Source: Plantago major | Lineage: Eukaryota > Streptophyta > Magnoliopsida > Lamiales > Plantaginaceae | DNA length: 64,000 bases | Direction of reading: 5' to 3' | Assembly (NCBI GenBank): GCA_026545765.1 | Contig: CM048842.1 | Span: forward strand, 27,132,667-27,196,666 | Shown: piece by piece, positions 61,503-64,000 of the stretch | How the letters are laid out: each line of letters opens with the position of its first letter | How positions within the stretch are numbered: position 1 is the first letter of the stretch | Notes under the pieces: model-generated | Database searches by the model: none | What the model saw: the letters and a program-made list of their open reading frames with translations, nothing else | Told to the model about the DNA's origin: nothing | Made by a program: the position numbers and the translations under genes

Positions 61503-62830
61503 AACTCCCTAAACCGAACCTTTGCTCGTCCTCGAGCAAACACATAACTAAAACAAACAAACTAGACCCAAGATGACGACAAACAAGAAACACTCAAACG
61601 AGTCAGACTTCCAAGTGATCGAATTCTAGCATTGTAAGCATTAAGTTCACAAGATGCAAAGGGTTTGCACTCAATTAACCTGGACAAAATAGTGCACAAA
61701 AAATCAAGCAGGACAGTTTCTCAAGTAAATAACACTTAAATCTAACTCTCTAGTCCATCACAAGGAATCCTACATAACTCTCTCACACTCTGGAAGTGTC
61801 CAGTGGATTTAATCACTCAAGAAATGGCAAGAGAAAGGGAAGGTGAATTTCGTTACAAAGGTGCCTCAAATACCTCATGAAAAATACTCAGTCAATTAAG
61901 TCGGAAGGGACTTTTTCTTCACGTCCAGCAGCTTGTTAGAACCCAAACTTCCACGTCAACACATTTTTGCATACAATGAATTACATGCTAATCAATTTGG
62001 CCACTGTGGACTCTTTTAGTCTCGACTTTTTGGTAGTGTTTGTTTTACCGAAAGTCCGCACTTTTGTGCGTGTCAGTTTGCTAATCAACCCTCACGGACA
62101 TATGGCTTTTTAAGACCACGCCGGTATATAGGTAGTATTTGAAATATGCCCAACACGACTACGGTGATGACGAGCACCACATATACACTCAGAGACGAAT
62201 CAACTAATCAGTGGAAGTAACACAGATTACAAGTATAAATAAACATATCATCACAACATAATTCTTCTCCCCAAACCGGTTCTTTGTAATGCACTAGCTT
62301 TGATAAAATAGACCATAAAGAGCATGCCGTTCGTCATACTTAACTTAACAGAGTACACATGAGCATGAAGAGGCGCAAACAAGGGAGTTTGCCCTTCCCG
62401 AAAGAATCACACATGCGCCGGTACAATATTTTTTCATCGGCTTTAAAGTTTTCTCACCGATTTTTGGACCAAAGTGTTAAACAGACTTGCTATTTACAAG
62501 AAAAACAACCTGACGAGATTTTAAAACCACTAAGCTACCATAGTTAAATATCATGCAAAACGTAAGCAGCTAGCAAATTTAACAATTACAATAGAAGTTT
62601 TCATAACATGGAAGAACGACTCACGAAAGACTCTGGAAGGGAGAAGAAGAAAAGAAAAAATGACCAAAACATACAGAAAGACGAAAGACTCTAGAGACTC
62701 AGGTAATAGAGAAAAATGCAGACAAGACACTATAGAGCACATTCCCCCTCCCCAAACCTAAACTCAAGCATGTCCTGAAGCGTAGAGTGAAAAAGAAAAT
62801 AGTGACTTGCCTGTTGGTGTATCTTTATAG
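61503..62830 (-). other. Non-coding 3' internal region of element 5
   Basis: Polypurine tract at 61,503-61,515 and further polypurine-like boxes at 62,267-62,277 and 62,748-62,758. Hairpin CGCAC-TTTT-GTGCG at 62,057-62,070. Boxes TATAGGTAGTATTTGAAATA near 62,128 and TTTTTTCATCGGCTTTAAAG near 62,429. The order of boxes is the same as in elements 1 and 4. No coding sequence is supported. Confidence 0.7.
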
Positions 62831-64000
62831 TCATGTACTAGACTCACCAAGAACAACCTCTTCATCCGGTCGCTGTTTAAATCCTTCCCGATATGGCTTA
62901 ACCCGTTGTCCATTGACCTTGAAGGTGGATCCGTCACTTGTGTTCAAGAGTTCGACAGGGCCATGTGGTGCCACTTGAACGATTTCGTATGGTCCATCCC
63001 ATCGAGAGCGCAGATTACCTGGAAACAGTTTAAGGCGAGAGTTAAAGAGTAAAACTTTCAGACATGGGGTCAAATCCTTACGAATTATTCCCTTATCATG
63101 ATACTCCTTAGTCTTGGCCTTATAGATCTTAGCATTCTCGAAAGTAGTGTTCCGGAGTTCTTCCAATTCTGAGAGCTGCAGTATACGCTCTTTGCCAGCT
63201 ACATCCAAATCAAGGTTCAGGACCTTAATTGCCCATTCTGCCATGTGTTCAGGCTCTACCGGTAGGTGGCAAGCTTTCCCATAGACTAGCCTATAAGGTG
63301 TGGTGCCTATATCAGTTTTATAGCTTGTGCGGTATGCCCACAAGGCATCGTTGAGCTTGTACGACCAGTCTTTCCGGTTAGGCTTCACCACCCTCTCAAG
63401 TATACTCTTAATCTTCCGGTTACTAACCTCTACCTGGCCAGAAGTCTGAGGGTGATATGCTGTAGCAACCCGATGATGCACTCCATACTTTGTTAATAGA
63501 TTCACAAAGGAGCGGTTGATGAAGTCGGAGCCACCATCACTAATTACTACCCTGGGGGTACCAAACCAGCAAAGAATATTCTTGGCAAGAAAAGAGCCAA
63601 CAACTTTGGAATCATTAGTCTTGGTTGGAATTGCTTCCTCCCACTTAGTCACATAATCAACAGCAACCAGGATATATTCAAAGCCATTACTCTTGGGGAA
63701 GGGTCGCATAAAGTCGATGCCCCACACATTAAAAGGTTCAACAACAAGATTACTGGTGAGGGGTATCTCATTCCACTTGCTTATATTACCACTTCGCTGA
63801 CAGGAATCACAGCTAATACAGAATTTATGAGCAACTTTAAAAAGAGAGGGCCAGAAAAAACCTGATTGAAGAAACTTCAAGGCGGTTTTCTTCCCGCTAT
63901 AGTGCCCACCGCACTGCATGAAGTGGCAGAATGCAAGTATGCTTCCAATTTCATCTTCCGGTATAAAGCGCCGCATCACGCCATCATTGCCTAGCTTGAA
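62831..64000 (-). CDS. pol: Ty3/gypsy (Athila-type) integrase, C-terminal part of Pol, open to the window edge
   Basis: The minus-strand frame ends at a TGA at 62,831-62,833 and is open through base 64,000, so the true start lies outside; the GTG/ATG near 63,979 is not the gene start. Numbering from 63,979: a zinc-binding HHCC module with His19, His26, Cys57 and Cys60; the catalytic core with Asp89 (GIDF), Asp148 (ISDGG) and Glu184 (GQVEVSN), giving the classic 35-residue spacing between the last two; a [13 protein letters not shown] segment (233-245) typical of the Athila lineage; and a C-terminal WDGPYEI (GPY/F) module at 327-333. Integrase inserts the element's DNA into chromosomes in the nucleus. 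No stop or frameshift is visible in this part, so it may be functional or recently so. Confidence 0.95.
   Translation of the reverse strand, partial: FKLGNDGVMRRFIPEDEIGSILAFCHFMQCGGHYSGKKTALKFLQSGFFWPSLFKVAHKFCISCDSCQRSGNISKWNEIPLTSNLVVEPFNVWGIDFMRPFPKSNGFEYILVAVDYVTKWEEAIPTKTNDSKVVGSFLAKNILCWFGTPRVVISDGGSDFINRSFVNLLTKYGVHHRVATAYHPQTSGQVEVSNRKIKSILERVVKPNRKDWSYKLNDALWAYRTSYKTDIGTTPYRLVYGKACHLPVEPEHMAEWAIKVLNLDLDVAGKERILQLSELEELRNTTFENAKIYKAKTKEYHDKGIIRKDLTPCLKVLLFNSRLKLFPGNLRSRWDGPYEIVQVAPHGPVELLNTSDGSTFKVNGQRVKPYREGFKQRPDEEVVLGESST

Larger units (their letters stand above)
59935..64000 (-). mobile_element. LTR retrotransposon 5, Athila-type Ty3/gypsy, partial (continues past the window)
   Basis: Its 3' LTR (59,935-61,502), polypurine tract, non-coding 3' region and integrase lie in the window; the rest is to the right. 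The first five flanking bases (AATAT, 59,930-59,934) are the predicted target duplication. It is inserted in copia gag, so it is younger than that element. It is the only element here with intact pol sequence and could belong to the autonomous family behind the deleted ones. Confidence 0.9.

Overview
The window looks like pericentromeric or other heterochromatic DNA of a flowering plant, probably a eudicot. This is inferred from the repeat types: Athila-type Ty3/gypsy elements, a Ty1/copia element and a plant-style LINE with an RNase H domain. I see no host gene, tRNA, rRNA or CRISPR array. Nearly all short open frames in the tandem array are chance frames in low-complexity sequence, recurring only because the array recurs.

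Layout. (1) 1-25,680: a homogeneous satellite with a monomer of about 56 bp. Seven monomer types (called A-G here) are arranged in an 18-monomer higher-order repeat (HOR) of about 1,013 bp. Twenty-five complete units are present, with no inserted mobile element. (2) 25,681-29,539, 39,594-39,699, 40,905-46,146, 47,516-49,053 and 54,297-58,516: the same monomers, diverged and irregular, with signs of a longer period of about 3.4-3.9 kb. These five blocks are one older array cut apart by insertions. (3) 29,540-39,588: a complete minus-strand LTR retrotransposon lacking RT and integrase. It has 5-bp target duplications and a 5'-truncated plus-strand LINE (32,540-36,100) nested inside, flanked by a 14-bp duplication. 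(4) 39,700-40,904 and 46,147-47,515: two solo LTRs. (5) 49,054-54,296: a second complete but internally deleted minus-strand LTR element that keeps only a Gag fragment. (6) 58,517-59,934: the 5' LTR and broken gag of a Ty1/copia element, entered by (7) a minus-strand Athila-type element, 59,935 to beyond 64,000, whose integrase frame is open to the window edge.

How the pieces relate. The array was probably built by unequal exchange. A G/C chimeric monomer marks a crossover that shortened one seven-monomer cycle to four; the resulting 7+7+4 block was then amplified. Mobile elements sit only in the diverged part, so the homogeneous block looks younger or better purged. All five Athila-like LTR units lie on the minus strand. 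The LTRs and internal non-coding regions carry structures that no coding feature explains: dyad-symmetric CTCGCCGCGGCGAG modules at fixed 22/72-bp spacing, two hairpins with compensatory base changes between elements, and three polypurine-like boxes per element. These are the best candidates for undescribed biology. All alignments here were made by eye.
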